64,000 bases of DNA from Cyclonatronum proteinivorum (GCF_003353065.1 NZ_CP027806.1:310001-374000), one strand, 5' to 3'; positions 42,539 through 51,865 are shown, numbered from the stretch's first letter. Notes: generated from the sequence alone by a model not told the origin. Numbers and translations are program-made.

Positions 42539-44311
42539 ATGGAATGGAATAAAAAAACTTTGCTGCTGCTCAGCGCTGTGCTAGTTACCGGCGTATTTTT
42601 GGGATGGCTGCTGTTTGGCGGCAGTCATGGAGATCACAACGGACATGCGCATGTACATCACGATCATGCGCACAATCACGACCATGCAAACGGGGAGGAG
42701 GCCGGGGAAGAAACGATCTGGACCTGCTCCATGCACCCGGCCATCCGTGAAGATCAGTTTGGCCTGTGTCCGATCTGCGCCATGGACCTGATTCCCGCCT
42801 CTGCCGATGACGGCGGCGATTTCGAACTCTCGATGAGCGAGGCCGCCGTTCATCTCGCCGGAATCCGCACCACGGAAGTGATGCTGGCACAGCCGGTGCG
42901 AGAGCTGCGGCTGCCCGGTCGCGTGGTTCCGGATGAACGGCGCCTGCACCGCCTGAGCGCGCATTTCCCGGGGCGCATCACCTACCTGCGGACTACAGAA
43001 ACCGGTGCACAAATCAACCGCGGCGACCTGATCGCACGGGTCTATGCCCCTGAGCTTGTAAGTGCACAGCAGGAGCTGCTTGAAGCCAAACGCCTGGAAG
43101 CACAGCATCCCGAACTGCTGCGCGCGGCAAGGGCGCGGCTGCTGCAGTGGGAAATCTCCGAGAGCCAAATCGACGCCATTCTCGAAAGCGGCAGCGTGCG
43201 GCAGGAGCTCGAAATCTTCGCGCCGGTCAGCGGTATTTTGATGCGCCGCAATGTGGAGCAGGGTGCTTACGTCAGTCAGGGAACCGTCCTGCTTGAGCTC
43301 GCCGATCTCTCCCGCGTCTGGCTGCGCTTCGAAGCCTGGGAAGAAGACCTCGGCTGGCTGCGTACCGGCACTGAAGTCACCTTCAGCACGCGCTCGCAGC
43401 CCGGTCGCGAACACCGCGCGGTCGTTACCTTTATTGATCCGCTCGTTGATGCCGCGACCCGCACAGCCGGGGTCCGGGCCGAAATGGCCAACGCGGACGG
43501 CGCCCTTCGCCCCGGTCAGCTGCTTACCGGCACGCTGCGCGTAACGCAGTCTGAGGCGGCCCTCATGGTGCCCGCAAGCGCCGTGATGTGGACCGGTCCG
43601 CGCTCGGTCGTTTTTGTGGAAGATACCGATGCCGAAACCCCGCGCTTTGAAAGCCGCGAAGTAACCCTCGGCAAGCGCGCCGGTGATTTCTTTGTGATTG
43701 AAGACGGTCTTGAAGCCGGTGAGCGCGTTGTGTTCAGCGGCGCGTTTAAACTCGACAGCGCCTTTCAGCTGGCCGACCGCTTCAGCATGATGAACCGCGG
43801 TCCGGGCCTGCAGCCCGTGCGTCAGGGGCACGGCGACCATGCCGAAGTACGCCGCTTCCGGGATGTGCCCGAAGCCTTCCGCTTGTCGCTCACGCAGCTC
43901 ACCCGCAGCTACCTCGAAGGCAAAGAAGCCTACGTCGAGTCAGACTTTACCGGCTCAGTGCGGGCCTTCGAAACCTTTCAGCAGCAGCTTCAGGAAACCG
44001 AACGCGCGCAGCTTCCGGCAGATATGGTGCATACCTGGCGGCAGCTCTGGCGTACCCTCGATGCGCATGTTAACCTGCTGCTCGCCGCCGGCGATATCGA
44101 AGAAGGCCGTGCACAGTTCCGGCACCTCTCCGACGGCATGGTCGAAGCCGTCCGGCGTTTCGGCGTCGAAGGGGTCGTGTACCATCAGTACTGCCCTATG
44201 GCCTTCAACGACGAAGGCGGACACTGGCTCAGCGCCGAGGAGCCCATCATGAACCCCTACCTCCCCGAAATTATGCTCATGTGCGGGGATGTGATTGCGC
44301 GTATTGAGTAG
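42539..44311 (+). CDS. cusB: CusB-type periplasmic adaptor with heavy-metal-binding and DUF3347 domains
   Basis: 590-residue membrane-fusion protein. An N-terminal membrane anchor (about 6-26) is followed by a histidine-rich linker (about 30-50) and a heavy-metal-binding domain TWTCSMHP/CPICAMDL type, here WTCSMHPAIREDQFGLCPIC (about 60-85). The adaptor core comprises the barrel-sandwich segments SAHFPGRITYLRTTETGAQI and EIFAPVSGILMRRNVEQGAYV, with a long alpha hairpin between, then the beta barrel and the membrane-proximal domain to about residue 420. The C-terminal about 155 residues are a DUF3347-type domain with YCPMAFNDEGGHWLS. Both extra domains fit metal delivery to the pump. Confidence 0.93.
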   Translation: MEWNKKTLLLLSAVLVTGVFLGWLLFGGSHGDHNGHAHVHHDHAHNHDHANGEEAGEETIWTCSMHPAIREDQFGLCPICAMDLIPASADDGGDFELSMSEAAVHLAGIRTTEVMLAQPVRELRLPGRVVPDERRLHRLSAHFPGRITYLRTTETGAQINRGDLIARVYAPELVSAQQELLEAKRLEAQHPELLRAARARLLQWEISESQIDAILESGSVRQELEIFAPVSGILMRRNVEQGAYVSQGTVLLELADLSRVWLRFEAWEEDLGWLRTGTEVTFSTRSQPGREHRAVVTFIDPLVDAATRTAGVRAEMANADGALRPGQLLTGTLRVTQSEAALMVPASAVMWTGPRSVVFVEDTDAETPRFESREVTLGKRAGDFFVIEDGLEAGERVVFSGAFKLDSAFQLADRFSMMNRGPGLQPVRQGHGDHAEVRRFRDVPEAFRLSLTQLTRSYLEGKEAYVESDFTGSVRAFETFQQQLQETERAQLPADMVHTWRQLWRTLDAHVNLLLAAGDIEEGRAQFRHLSDGMVEAVRRFGVEGVVYHQYCPMAFNDEGGHWLSAEEPIMNPYLPEIMLMCGDVIARIE

Positions 44312-44358
44312 ATGAAGATCCATTTCACCTTCAAACCCGCGACAGCATCCTCCCCGCC

Positions 44359-44393
44359 CAGCCCTGAACATGCTAATGCGTTGTTCAGGGCTG
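44359..44393. terminator. Candidate hairpin between cus operon and metallophosphoesterase
   Basis: Perfect 12-base inverted repeat CAGCCCTGAACA / TGTTCAGGGCTG with an 11-base loop, in the convergent gap. No T-run follows on either side, so it is a weaker terminator candidate than the others. Confidence 0.5.
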
Positions 44394-44415
44394 ATGGGCT
44401 TATTCGCCCCAATTT

Positions 44416-45365
44416 TTACCCGTGTACCCGGTGCTTCACCGCCGTAAGATTTTCGGCCCTTAGCTCTGGCTTGCCGTCCCAGGTGTAGGCTGCAAGAGGG
44501 TGCCTTGTTTGCCAACGCTGTAATCCAGGCAGCACACGTTTTCGCGGAAGAGCGCGGGCTGACCTTCGAGCCAGTAGTGACCGAAAAAGACGGGCTTTTG
44601 ATCCGGTTTGTAATACCAGAGGTCGGGGAGGAGGTCGCGGGGGACAGGCATATCGCCGCAGTCGCAATCGGGTTTTACGCGCAGTCCGTTGTAGGTGGAT
44701 TCCACAGGATTTTCCCACCAGCGGATGCGCATGTTATAGCGGATGTGCCCGTCTTTGTCGTAAAAAAACTGCCCATCGGGCAAATCTATCTCGCGGCCTT
44801 TGAGCACGATTTCCACCGCCTCATACAGTTCGGAACCGCGTTGGGCGGATTCTTCCAGCAGGGATTCTTTTATTCGGCTGCCGCCCATGCGGTCACGCAG
44901 GTACGCAATGCGGGTGTCATCCCAGCAGGCGTGAACGGCCCGGAATTCATCATCCTCATAAAACAGGGGGAGGGAGAAGAGCCAGTCGCGGTAAGCCGAA
45001 AAAGAGGTTGCGTGCCGGTCAAGCGCGCTCAAAGTCTCTTCATGCTGTTTGATGTGTTTATCGTTATGGGAGCGCAGCGGCTCACCCGAGCTGCCGGTAC
45101 TGTGGAAGCACAGCGCATTGTACTCATGGTTGCCCATCAGGGCGCGGGCGCGGCCGTTTTGCTCCATGTGCATTACAAGGTCGAGCACCTCGACCGATTC
45201 CTCCCCGCGGTCAATGTAGTCGCCCACAAACAGGGGCTTTCGGTTTTTGTCGGGATGGATGTAGCTCTCCCCGGTTTCGCGGTAGCCGAGTTTTTCAAGC
45301 AGCTGCCGCAGTTCGAGCACATGCCCGTGAATATCCCCGATGAGGTCGTATTGAATGTCTGCCAT
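44416..45365 (-). CDS. Metallophosphoesterase with 3'-end frameshift
   Basis: Calcineurin-like phosphoesterase of the PrpA/ApaH type. Motifs: LIGDIHGH near the N-terminus, FVGDYIDRG, MGNHEYNAL and the late FFGHYW. The open frame stops at 44460 with an uncharacteristic tail after NVCCLDYSVGKQGTL (301 residues). In the next frame the sequence continues as LAAYTWDGKPELRAENLTAV and ends at 44416, which is the usual family C-terminus. Removing two bases from the CTCT at 44495-44498 (AGAG on the plus strand) joins the two parts exactly. So the gene carries a 2-base duplication near its end, or the sequence has an error there. The catalytic core is unaffected. Confidence 0.85.
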
Positions 45366-45472
45366 ACGTTTTTGTTAGGGTTAAAAAAAAAAGCTTTGAT
45401 TATAGAATAGCGAATTTGACTTCGAAACGCGCGGCAGAATCAGGGTAGAGTGTCATTTTTACAGGCTCATGG

Positions 45473-45504
45473 TTTAGGCTTCAGGCGGGTTTGTGGTATA
45501 TTTG
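45473..45504 (+). promoter_or_regulatory. Candidate Bacteroidota-type promoter of tex
   Basis: TATATTTG at 45497-45504 matches the TAnnTTTG -7 box of Bacteroidota promoters, with TTTA at 45473-45476 (TTTG consensus) twenty bases upstream. It lies about 50 bases before the tex ATG. A match of this quality can occur by chance. Confidence 0.4.
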
Positions 45505-45555
45505 CCATCCCAATTACTGAACCTGATTTTTCACTGAATTACGATCTTTCTTCAC

Positions 45556-47766
45556 ATGTCTGAATCCCTGACCGATACAGCCGCTGCAACCGAAACCCAA
45601 ATCCTGATTACCGTAGCTACGAAGCTTGGCTTCTCCGTGAAACAGGTCAGCAAAGCCGCTGAGCTGTTTGACGAAGGCGCAACCATCCCGTTTATCGCGC
45701 GCTACCGGCAGGAAGTGACCGGCGGACTCGACGAAGTACAGCTCCGCAACCTTCGCGATGAGCTTGAATTCCGCCGGCTGCTCGAACAGCGGCGCGAGAC
45801 CATTCTCGAAAGTATCCGAAAGCAGGAGAAACTCACTCCCGAGCTTGAAGAAGCCATCCGCGCTGCGACCGAACTCAACACCCTCGAGGATTTGTACCTG
45901 CCCTACAAGCCCAAGCGCAAAACCCGCGCCTCCGTCGCCATCGAGCGCGGACTTGAGCCCCTGGCCGATCTCATCTGGCTTCAGGAAACAACCCAAGGCG
46001 AGCCCGAAGGCATTGCCGCCGACTATGTAGATGCCGAAAAGGACGTGCCGGATGTGGAAGCCGCTCTCGCCGGTGCCCGCGATATTGTGGCCGAGCGCGT
46101 GAGTCAGCACACCGAAGTGCGCGAAATGCTGCGCGATCAGCTCCGCAATTTTGCCAGCATTGTCTGTAAAAAAGTAGATGATGCTGCCGACGAAAAGGGC
46201 ACCTACGAAACCTACTACGATTTCCAGAGCAAGGTGAAGTACGTGAAGCCGTATCAGGTGCTTGCCATCGACCGGGGCGAGCGGGAGGGCGTGCTGAGCG
46301 CCAGGATTGATTTGTGGGAAGAGCGCACCCTCGAGGAAATCGACAACCTGATTATTACCAACGACGATTCCGTTTTTGTGGAGGAGCTCGAAGACGCCAT
46401 CGAAGACAGCTGGAAACGGCTGCTTTATCCTTCGCTGAGCCGCGAAATCCGCAATGAGCTGTCAGAGGCGGCAGGCGAGCATGCCATCAGCATGTTCACC
46501 GAAAATGTGCGGAACCTGCTGCTTCAGCCGCCCTTCTCCACCAAAATTGTGATGGGCATAGACCCCGGCTACCGCACCGGCTGCAAGGTTGCGGTCGTGG
46601 ATCAGACCGGCGCCTATCTCGAAGGTACGACCGTTTTCCCGACCCCGCCCTTCTCGAAAATTGCAGAGTCGAAAGTCGCGCTGGGTCGCCTCATACAAAA
46701 ATACAAGGTTGACCTGATTGCGATCGGAAACGGCACCGGCAGCCGGGAGACGGAACAGGTCGTGGCCGAACTCATCGGCGACATGCGCGCAGCCGATCCC
46801 AAACTCGAAATCGCCTATCTCGTCACCAACGAAGCCGGCGCTTCCGTGTACTCGGCAAGTGACGAGGCCCGGGAAGAATTTCCCGATCTCGACGCAGCAC
46901 AGCGCGGCAACATCTCCATCGCACGCCGTGTACAGGATCCCCTCGCCGAGCTGGTGAAAATTGATCCGAAGTCCATAGGCGTGGGCCTGTATCAGCACGA
47001 TGTGAATCAGGTCAAGCTCAGCCGCGGGCTGGGTGATGTGGTCGAAAGCTGCGTAAATCACGTGGGCGTGAACCTCAACACTGCAAGTGCTGCTTTGCTG
47101 ACCTACGTGTCGGGCATGAGCAAAACCATCGCGAGGAAAGTTGTGGCGCACCGGAGCAAAATCGGTCGCTTCGAGAGCCGCGATCAGCTACAGGATGTAC
47201 CCGGCGTTGGACCCTTCCGCTTCCAGCAGGCCGCGGGCTTTTTACGCATCCCGGAATCGGGCAATCCGCTTGATAACACCGCCATTCATCCGGAAAGCTA
47301 CGAGGCCACCCAAAAGCTGTGCGACAAGCTTGGCATCGACCTCACCCGCCTGCCTGATGAGAAAGACCTGCTGCCGCTCAAGCTTCGTAATCTTAAGGTT
47401 AGCGAGCTCGCCCGCGAAATCGAAATCGGCGAGCCGACCCTGGCCCTCATCATCGAAAACCTGCTCAAACCAGGCCGCGATCCGCGTGAGGACCTTCCCA
47501 AGCCGCTGCTGCGTCAGGACGTCCTCAAAATCGAAGACCTGCACGAAGGCACCCACCTGCAGGGCACAGTCCGAAACGTCGTCGATTTCGGCGCCTTCGT
47601 GGATATCGGCGTAAAGGTAGACGGCCTGCTGCACGTCTCCCAAATGCGGGCCGACGGCAAGCGCGTCGAAAACGTCCTCGAAGAAGTAGCCGTTGGCGAC
47701 ATCATCGAAGTGGAAGTCACAACAGTCGATATTAAGCGCCAACGCATCGGCCTCAAACGCGTGTAG
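45556..47766 (+). CDS. tex: Tex-family RNA-binding transcription accessory protein
   Basis: 736-residue cytoplasmic nucleic-acid-binding protein with the full Tex layout. The N-terminal helical region includes KAAELFDEGATIPFIARYRQEVTGGLDE, and the central YqgF-like RNase H fold begins MGIDPGYRTGCKVAVVDQTG. A helix-hairpin-helix pair follows (LNTASAALLTYVSGMSKTIA and DVPGVGPFRFQQAAGFLRI). The C-terminal S1 domain is HLQGTVRNVVDFGAFVDIG, then VDGLLHVSQM. It modulates transcription and RNA handling; the precise role differs among species. It stands alone and is followed by a GGGGCGACC/GGTCGCCCC hairpin. Confidence 0.96.
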   Translation: MSESLTDTAAATETQILITVATKLGFSVKQVSKAAELFDEGATIPFIARYRQEVTGGLDEVQLRNLRDELEFRRLLEQRRETILESIRKQEKLTPELEEAIRAATELNTLEDLYLPYKPKRKTRASVAIERGLEPLADLIWLQETTQGEPEGIAADYVDAEKDVPDVEAALAGARDIVAERVSQHTEVREMLRDQLRNFASIVCKKVDDAADEKGTYETYYDFQSKVKYVKPYQVLAIDRGEREGVLSARIDLWEERTLEEIDNLIITNDDSVFVEELEDAIEDSWKRLLYPSLSREIRNELSEAAGEHAISMFTENVRNLLLQPPFSTKIVMGIDPGYRTGCKVAVVDQTGAYLEGTTVFPTPPFSKIAESKVALGRLIQKYKVDLIAIGNGTGSRETEQVVAELIGDMRAADPKLEIAYLVTNEAGASVYSASDEAREEFPDLDAAQRGNISIARRVQDPLAELVKIDPKSIGVGLYQHDVNQVKLSRGLGDVVESCVNHVGVNLNTASAALLTYVSGMSKTIARKVVAHRSKIGRFESRDQLQDVPGVGPFRFQQAAGFLRIPESGNPLDNTAIHPESYEATQKLCDKLGIDLTRLPDEKDLLPLKLRNLKVSELAREIEIGEPTLALIIENLLKPGRDPREDLPKPLLRQDVLKIEDLHEGTHLQGTVRNVVDFGAFVDIGVKVDGLLHVSQMRADGKRVENVLEEVAVGDIIEVEVTTVDIKRQRIGLKRV

Positions 47767-47775
47767 GTCCTAGTA

Positions 47776-47798
47776 GGGGCGACCCTCGTGGTCGCCCC
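47776..47798. terminator. Hairpin after tex
   Basis: Perfect 9-base inverted repeat GGGGCGACC / GGTCGCCCC with loop CTCGT, ten bases past the tex stop. There is no clear T-run. A degenerate copy (CCCCCCTCGTGGTCACCCGT) lies at 47850-47869, so this may be a dispersed palindromic repeat that doubles as a terminator. Confidence 0.5.
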
Positions 47799-47950
47799 TT
47801 GTGTTCGCCATCTGAATCCAGCACCAGCAACAAATACCGTATTGACACATCCCCCCTCGTGGTCACCCGTCAAAATCCCGCAATGGCACGTCACCACGCC
47901 CACCGTACCGCGCACAAATCCCGCCCAATCCAAGACCCAACGGATCGGCA

Positions 47951-48040
47951 ATAAAAGTGCCTGGTAGGACGCAACCTGTCGGTAGAAATCCTGGAATGAG
48001 AAAAGTTAGCGTGCCGCAGGTACGTCCTGTACACCACCAT
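47951..48040. repeat. REP-like block related to the 15 kb cluster
   Basis: GGTAGGACGCAACCTGTCGG followed by TAGAAATCC and GCGTGCCGCAGGTACGTCCT. It resembles the GTAGGGACGCCCTGTGGGTA and GCCGCAGGCATG blocks at 15730-15801. Non-coding; the rest of 47767-48098 shows nothing else. Confidence 0.5.
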
Positions 48041-48098
48041 CAATCATCAAACAGAATTTTTATTACCCGCCTCCATGCGCAGGTATCCGACGGCCGCA

Positions 48099-48327
48099 TT
48101 AACCCGCATTATTCACCAGGAAATTTTCCTGCTGGCAAGGCGAAGCCAGCGGGGAAATTTCGCTGCGCGGGAATTGCTTCGCTCGGTGCACTTCTTGGGA
48201 GTCGCTTAGCTCGGTGCGCAGTCTTTAAACCACACGCTAATTTGAGCTACCGGTGTTTTTCACTAAGCCAAATTTAAACTAACATTTAGCAAATAAACTC
48301 TGTTTAATTGTGAATAATGCGGGCTAC
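48099..48327. mobile_element. MITE family 1, copy C
   Basis: 229 bases bounded by TTAACCCGCATTATTCAC and GTGAATAATGCGGGCTAC. The hairpin arm is collapsed here: GCTGGC and GCCAGC flank only eight bases instead of the long nested stem of copies B and D. The interior CGCTTAGCTCGGTGCGCAG and CACTAAGCCAAATTTAAACT blocks match the other copies. It lies about 85 bases upstream of the MFS gene. Confidence 0.88.
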
Positions 48328-48411
48328 CTTTGTCTGCAGGTCTGATTGGAATCATTACGCATGACAAGTCGTTCTGCAAGCTTCGCTAACTTCAACCCGT
48401 AACGTCTTTTC

Positions 48412-49656
48412 TTGCAAAGCTTTTCCGAAAATCCGTATTACCGGCTTGTCCGCACCAATGCCAATTTCCGGCGGGTGTGGTTCTCACAGATTGTTTCCAA
48501 CCTGGGCGACTGGTTTGGTGTGCTGGCTGTGTACGCGCTCATTATTGAGTTTTCGGCTTCAGAACTTTTGCTGGGACTCATCATTGTGATTAAGATGATG
48601 AGTTTTGCGGTGTTTTCGCCGTTTGCGGGATACATCGCCGACCGCTTTGACCGGCGGATGCTCATGATTGTCTGTGATTTCGGACGCGGTTTTGCGGTGC
48701 TGAGCTTCCTGTTTGTCCGTGAGCCTGAAATGCTGTGGCTGATCTATGTGATGACCGCCGTGCAGATGATGTTTGCCGCGGTGTTTGAACCCGCCAAGCA
48801 ATCATCTATTCCTAACATCACTTCTCCGGAGGAGCTGGTGCGGGCCAACATCCTGTCCAATATGTCGTGGAGTATCATATTTACCAGCGGGATGGGGCTT
48901 GGCGGACTCGCAACTGCGGCTTTTGGCACAGACGCGGTTTTTGTGATGAATGGTGTCGGCTATATTCTGAGCACGATTTTTATTTTCCGCGCGACCATCC
49001 CGCATGTGCGCGATGCCGAAACCCTGGAAACCCTTAAAAATCCGGTGAAGGGTATTATGGATGGTTACCGCTACCTTTGGCGGACGGGTCCCGTGTACCG
49101 GCCCGCCATGGCGAAGGGGGCGATGACCGTCTTCATGGGCGGGCTTGTGTACATGCTCATCCTGATTTCAGATCAGGTGCTGCTGATGGGCAGCGCGGGT
49201 TTGGGACTGTTGTATGCCGCAAGGGGAGCGGGAACTGCGGTTGGTCCGGTTTTGCACCGAAAATTTATGCTCAACGACCGCCGCTGGGTTGCCGGCATGG
49301 GCGCGATGATGATGACAGCCGGCTTTTTCTATTTTGGTGTCGGCCTTACCACTTCTTTGTGGATGATGATGGGGCTGGTGTTTCTCTCGCACGTGGCTTC
49401 GGGGGCCAACTGGGTGTCGAGCACAGTATTGCTGCAACAGCGTACCCCGGATACGTACCGGGGTCGCGTTTTTAGTTCGGAATTTCTGCTGTTCACGGTA
49501 TCACAGTCGCTGTCGACCCTTGCGGTATCGCTGCTGCTTGAGTTCGGGATTATCACCCTGCAGACAGCCATTCTGACCTTTTCGACCGGGCTGATGCTCA
49601 CGGGTACGCTCTGGCTTTTCACGGTTGCCAAGCGCGAGAAAGCCGAAATGGGATGA
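48412..49656 (+). CDS. MFS transporter (MFS_3 / EntS-like)
   Basis: 414 residues, twelve predicted membrane helices, inner membrane. The cytoplasmic loop 2-3 signature appears as GYIADRFDRRML, and FEPAKQSSIPNITSPEELVRANIL is typical of the enterobactin-exporter-like MFS_3 group. The C-terminal half has SSTVLLQQRTPDTYRGRVFS. The only suitable start is a TTG at 48412 (MQSFSENPYYRLV), since the first internal ATG is far inside helix 3. The substrate is unknown; efflux is the usual role of this group. It stands alone behind a MITE copy. Confidence 0.85.
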   Translation: MQSFSENPYYRLVRTNANFRRVWFSQIVSNLGDWFGVLAVYALIIEFSASELLLGLIIVIKMMSFAVFSPFAGYIADRFDRRMLMIVCDFGRGFAVLSFLFVREPEMLWLIYVMTAVQMMFAAVFEPAKQSSIPNITSPEELVRANILSNMSWSIIFTSGMGLGGLATAAFGTDAVFVMNGVGYILSTIFIFRATIPHVRDAETLETLKNPVKGIMDGYRYLWRTGPVYRPAMAKGAMTVFMGGLVYMLILISDQVLLMGSAGLGLLYAARGAGTAVGPVLHRKFMLNDRRWVAGMGAMMMTAGFFYFGVGLTTSLWMMMGLVFLSHVASGANWVSSTVLLQQRTPDTYRGRVFSSEFLLFTVSQSLSTLAVSLLLEFGIITLQTAILTFSTGLMLTGTLWLFTVAKREKAEMG

Positions 49657-49770
49657 AATTCAGCGTAGGGAATGGGCAGGCAGCTGGTGTGCGCACCGGC
49701 AGTTGCGGATGGTGCAGGATGATCGTCATTTGGGATGGGGAGTCCGCTGGGTTGGTGAAGCTTTGTTTCC

Positions 49771-49870
49771 CTGCACGAACAAAAAAAGCAAGGGATTCAT
49801 CTTTGACTTGGGAACTCACAATCTATTACGAAAGACCGTGATGTTCGAGGAGTTTCCCCCAAAAAATAAA
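49771..49870 (-). repeat. Dispersed ~95 bp repeat R2, copy b
   Basis: Inverted relative to copy a. Reading the minus strand: a T-run, GGGGGAAACTCC, GAACATCACGG, TTCGTAATAG, GTTCCCAAGTCAAAGAT and CCCTTGCTTTTTTTG. Closest relative is copy c at 52481-52573. The rest of 49657-50011 has no recognisable content. Confidence 0.7.
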
Positions 49871-50011
49871 CGAACATCGTACAATCCGTTAAGCCGGGTC
49901 AGGTTTCCCCACATTCGGGAGGTGCCTGCCGGCTCACGGCTGTGTTGCTTTATAGCGGGATTGTTTCTATCGTGCGCCCCACAACATCCAACCTAACCTA
50001 TCCAAAAAAAT

Positions 50012-50278
50012 ATGAAACTGACGCGCAAGCACAGTAAAAGCAAGGAAGAAGTCCGGGAAGCGCTTGATAGTATTGCCGGCGATATGCAGAAGAAGTTTGG
50101 TATCGGCCATAAGTGGGAGGGCGAAACCCTGCGGTTTAACGGCAATCTCGTATCCGGCTATATCGCCAATTCGGGCGATGAGATCACGGTTGATCTGAAG
50201 AAGAGCTTTTTCCTGCCCGTGCCGGAATCCACCCTGAAGGGCTGGGTGGAAGAGTATTTTAACAAGTATTTGGGCTGA
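50012..50278 (+). CDS. Polyhydroxyalkanoic acid system family small protein
   Basis: 88 residues, resembling the PHA granule-region family of small proteins: basic N-terminus MKLTRKHSKSKEEVREALD, middle KKFGIGHKWEGETLRFNG and C-terminus GWVEEYFNKYLG. The family name comes from gene neighbourhoods in polyester-storing bacteria; its biochemical role is not established and no PHA gene is present here. It is convergent with the next gene, only three bases apart. Confidence 0.7.
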   Translation: MKLTRKHSKSKEEVREALDSIAGDMQKKFGIGHKWEGETLRFNGNLVSGYIANSGDEITVDLKKSFFLPVPESTLKGWVEEYFNKYLG

Positions 50279-50281
50279 GGT

Positions 50282-51187
50282 TTAGCGGAGCTGATTGCGC
50301 AGGCGCTGTGCTTTCTGGGCTACCGATTCGCTGGGAAGTATTTCTTCGTCATCAATTTTGATGGTGCGGCGGCTTTCGGTGCCCGTGGTTTTGGAGGCTG
50401 GCTTTTGGTAGTCGGGGGCGAGCTCGCGCGCGTAGGCCGTTAGGTCCGTGATAATCCGCGTTATTGTTTGCTCTTCTTTTGACACCAGGTTCGTGAGATA
50501 GGTGCGGCTTACGCCAAAGCTCAGAATAAAAGCGGTGGTCATGATGAGCGCTGTGAGCATTGTGGAGTCGGTGCCAATATATCCGAAGATGCCGGCGGGA
50601 ATCAGGAGCACAAATGCAAAAAGCCAGGCATAGCTGCCATAGTTTTCCCAGGTGCCGCCGTAGGTGTCGCGTTTGCTCACGCGGATGCGCAGGCGTCCGT
50701 TGCGGCCCTGGAAGAGTACGCGGGTGGTGGACATCTGCCATGAATCGGTGTAAATCCACTCTGTGGCGTGCTTGTTGCGCTTCACCCGGGCTTTGCCGGG
50801 GTAATCGCCGGTGAGGTTGTTCCACCAGGTTACGTCGTCTTCCGAGGTGCCGTGCTTGTGGTTGAGCTCGGTGATGAGGAGATCGATGAGGGCGGGCTCG
50901 GCATTGGCGTCAATCCAGCTTTCCGCGTAGATTTCGTTGCCGTCGATGATGGCTTTGCCTTCCGGGCTTGCGGTATGAGGGGTACTTTCGCTGCTGTCGA
51001 GCTCCGTTGCGGCCTGACGCACAAGTTCGGGATCGAGGCCGGATGCTGAGGCGATTTCTTCCAGCTCCTTCACGCTGAGTCCCGCATTTGAGCTGCCTTT
51101 TGCATTTCGGGAACGTGCGGCTTCGAGTTCTGCAGCGCGGCGGATGACTTTGGCAACTTCTTCTTCGGAAAAAAGGCGGTCGGACAT
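50282..51187 (-). CDS. Membrane protein with N-terminal RxxxEE-type helical domain, function unknown
   Basis: 301 residues. The N-terminal 65 residues are helical and charged, with FSEEEVAKVIRRAAELEAA and GLSVKELEEIASASGLDPEL, a pattern seen at the start of several uncharacterised proteins of this phylum. The middle is soluble (about 80-175). Two membrane helices follow (about 187-208 and 212-232), then a cytoplasmic tail. No catalytic motif is recognised. The neighbouring 51335-51865 gene is also a small two-helix membrane protein on the same strand. Confidence 0.75.
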   Translation of the reverse strand: MSDRLFSEEEVAKVIRRAAELEAARSRNAKGSSNAGLSVKELEEIASASGLDPELVRQAATELDSSESTPHTASPEGKAIIDGNEIYAESWIDANAEPALIDLLITELNHKHGTSEDDVTWWNNLTGDYPGKARVKRNKHATEWIYTDSWQMSTTRVLFQGRNGRLRIRVSKRDTYGGTWENYGSYAWLFAFVLLIPAGIFGYIGTDSTMLTALIMTTAFILSFGVSRTYLTNLVSKEEQTITRIITDLTAYARELAPDYQKPASKTTGTESRRTIKIDDEEILPSESVAQKAQRLRNQLR

Positions 51188-51334
51188 GGGGATAGGTTTG
51201 CTTAGGGTACAATAAGTCCTGCACAGGAAAGGCGATGGGCGTAAAATACGGACATCTTTTCCATTTGATACACAGGATTTGGGGTTTTACCGGATTAATG
51301 GAAAGGTGCTGTTGATAGCTGTTATCGTATTCTT

Positions 51335-51865
51335 TTAGCTGTCTGAGGCAGCCGTTTCTCCGGGTATCATTTGCAGGACGAGTGCACGGATTTCTTCTGT
51401 TTTTTTGGCCTGCAGCTTATCCCGCTGACGAAAGAAGAGTAGGGCGAAGGCGGCAAAAATTACGATGGCAAACAGGGCGGCAGGTTCGCGCTGCGTAATC
51501 ATCATCCACCCGTACACCGCGACGGCAACGAGGCACAGCCAACCCGGCGCAGCGGCAAGGCGCCAAAGCCGGCTTTCTTCCGTAAAGCGAACGAGCTGAT
51601 GCCCATCCCTGCTCTTAAAGCTGCCCGTGGATGTGTGTACCCGGGATTTAGCGCTCCACCGAAGCGCGGTTTCTGAATCGGTTGCTTCTTCGAAACGCAG
51701 TTTGTTTTCAGCGGGGTAATGCGTCTTAAGCACGGCGCGCAGGCTTTCGGAATCAGGTGCTGAGGCGGCGGGCATGAGGGCAAGCAACTCGAGCCGGTTT
51801 CGGTCCGGGCTGTGCAGCCGCATGAGGAGGGGTGCGCTTTGCCCGGTCGTTTCGGGTGGATTCAT
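51335..51865 (-). CDS. Small two-helix membrane protein, function unknown
   Basis: 176 residues: a soluble N-terminal domain (about 1-105, MRLHSPDRNRLELLALMP to FTEESRLWRLAA), then two closely spaced membrane helices (about 108-125 and 132-148) and a short charged tail containing RQRDKLQAKKTEEIRALV. No family recognised. Same strand and 147 bases upstream of the 50282-51187 gene; both have paired helices and may act together. Confidence 0.65.
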   Translation of the reverse strand: MNPPETTGQSAPLLMRLHSPDRNRLELLALMPAASAPDSESLRAVLKTHYPAENKLRFEEATDSETALRWSAKSRVHTSTGSFKSRDGHQLVRFTEESRLWRLAAAPGWLCLVAVAVYGWMMITQREPAALFAIVIFAAFALLFFRQRDKLQAKKTEEIRALVLQMIPGETAASDS

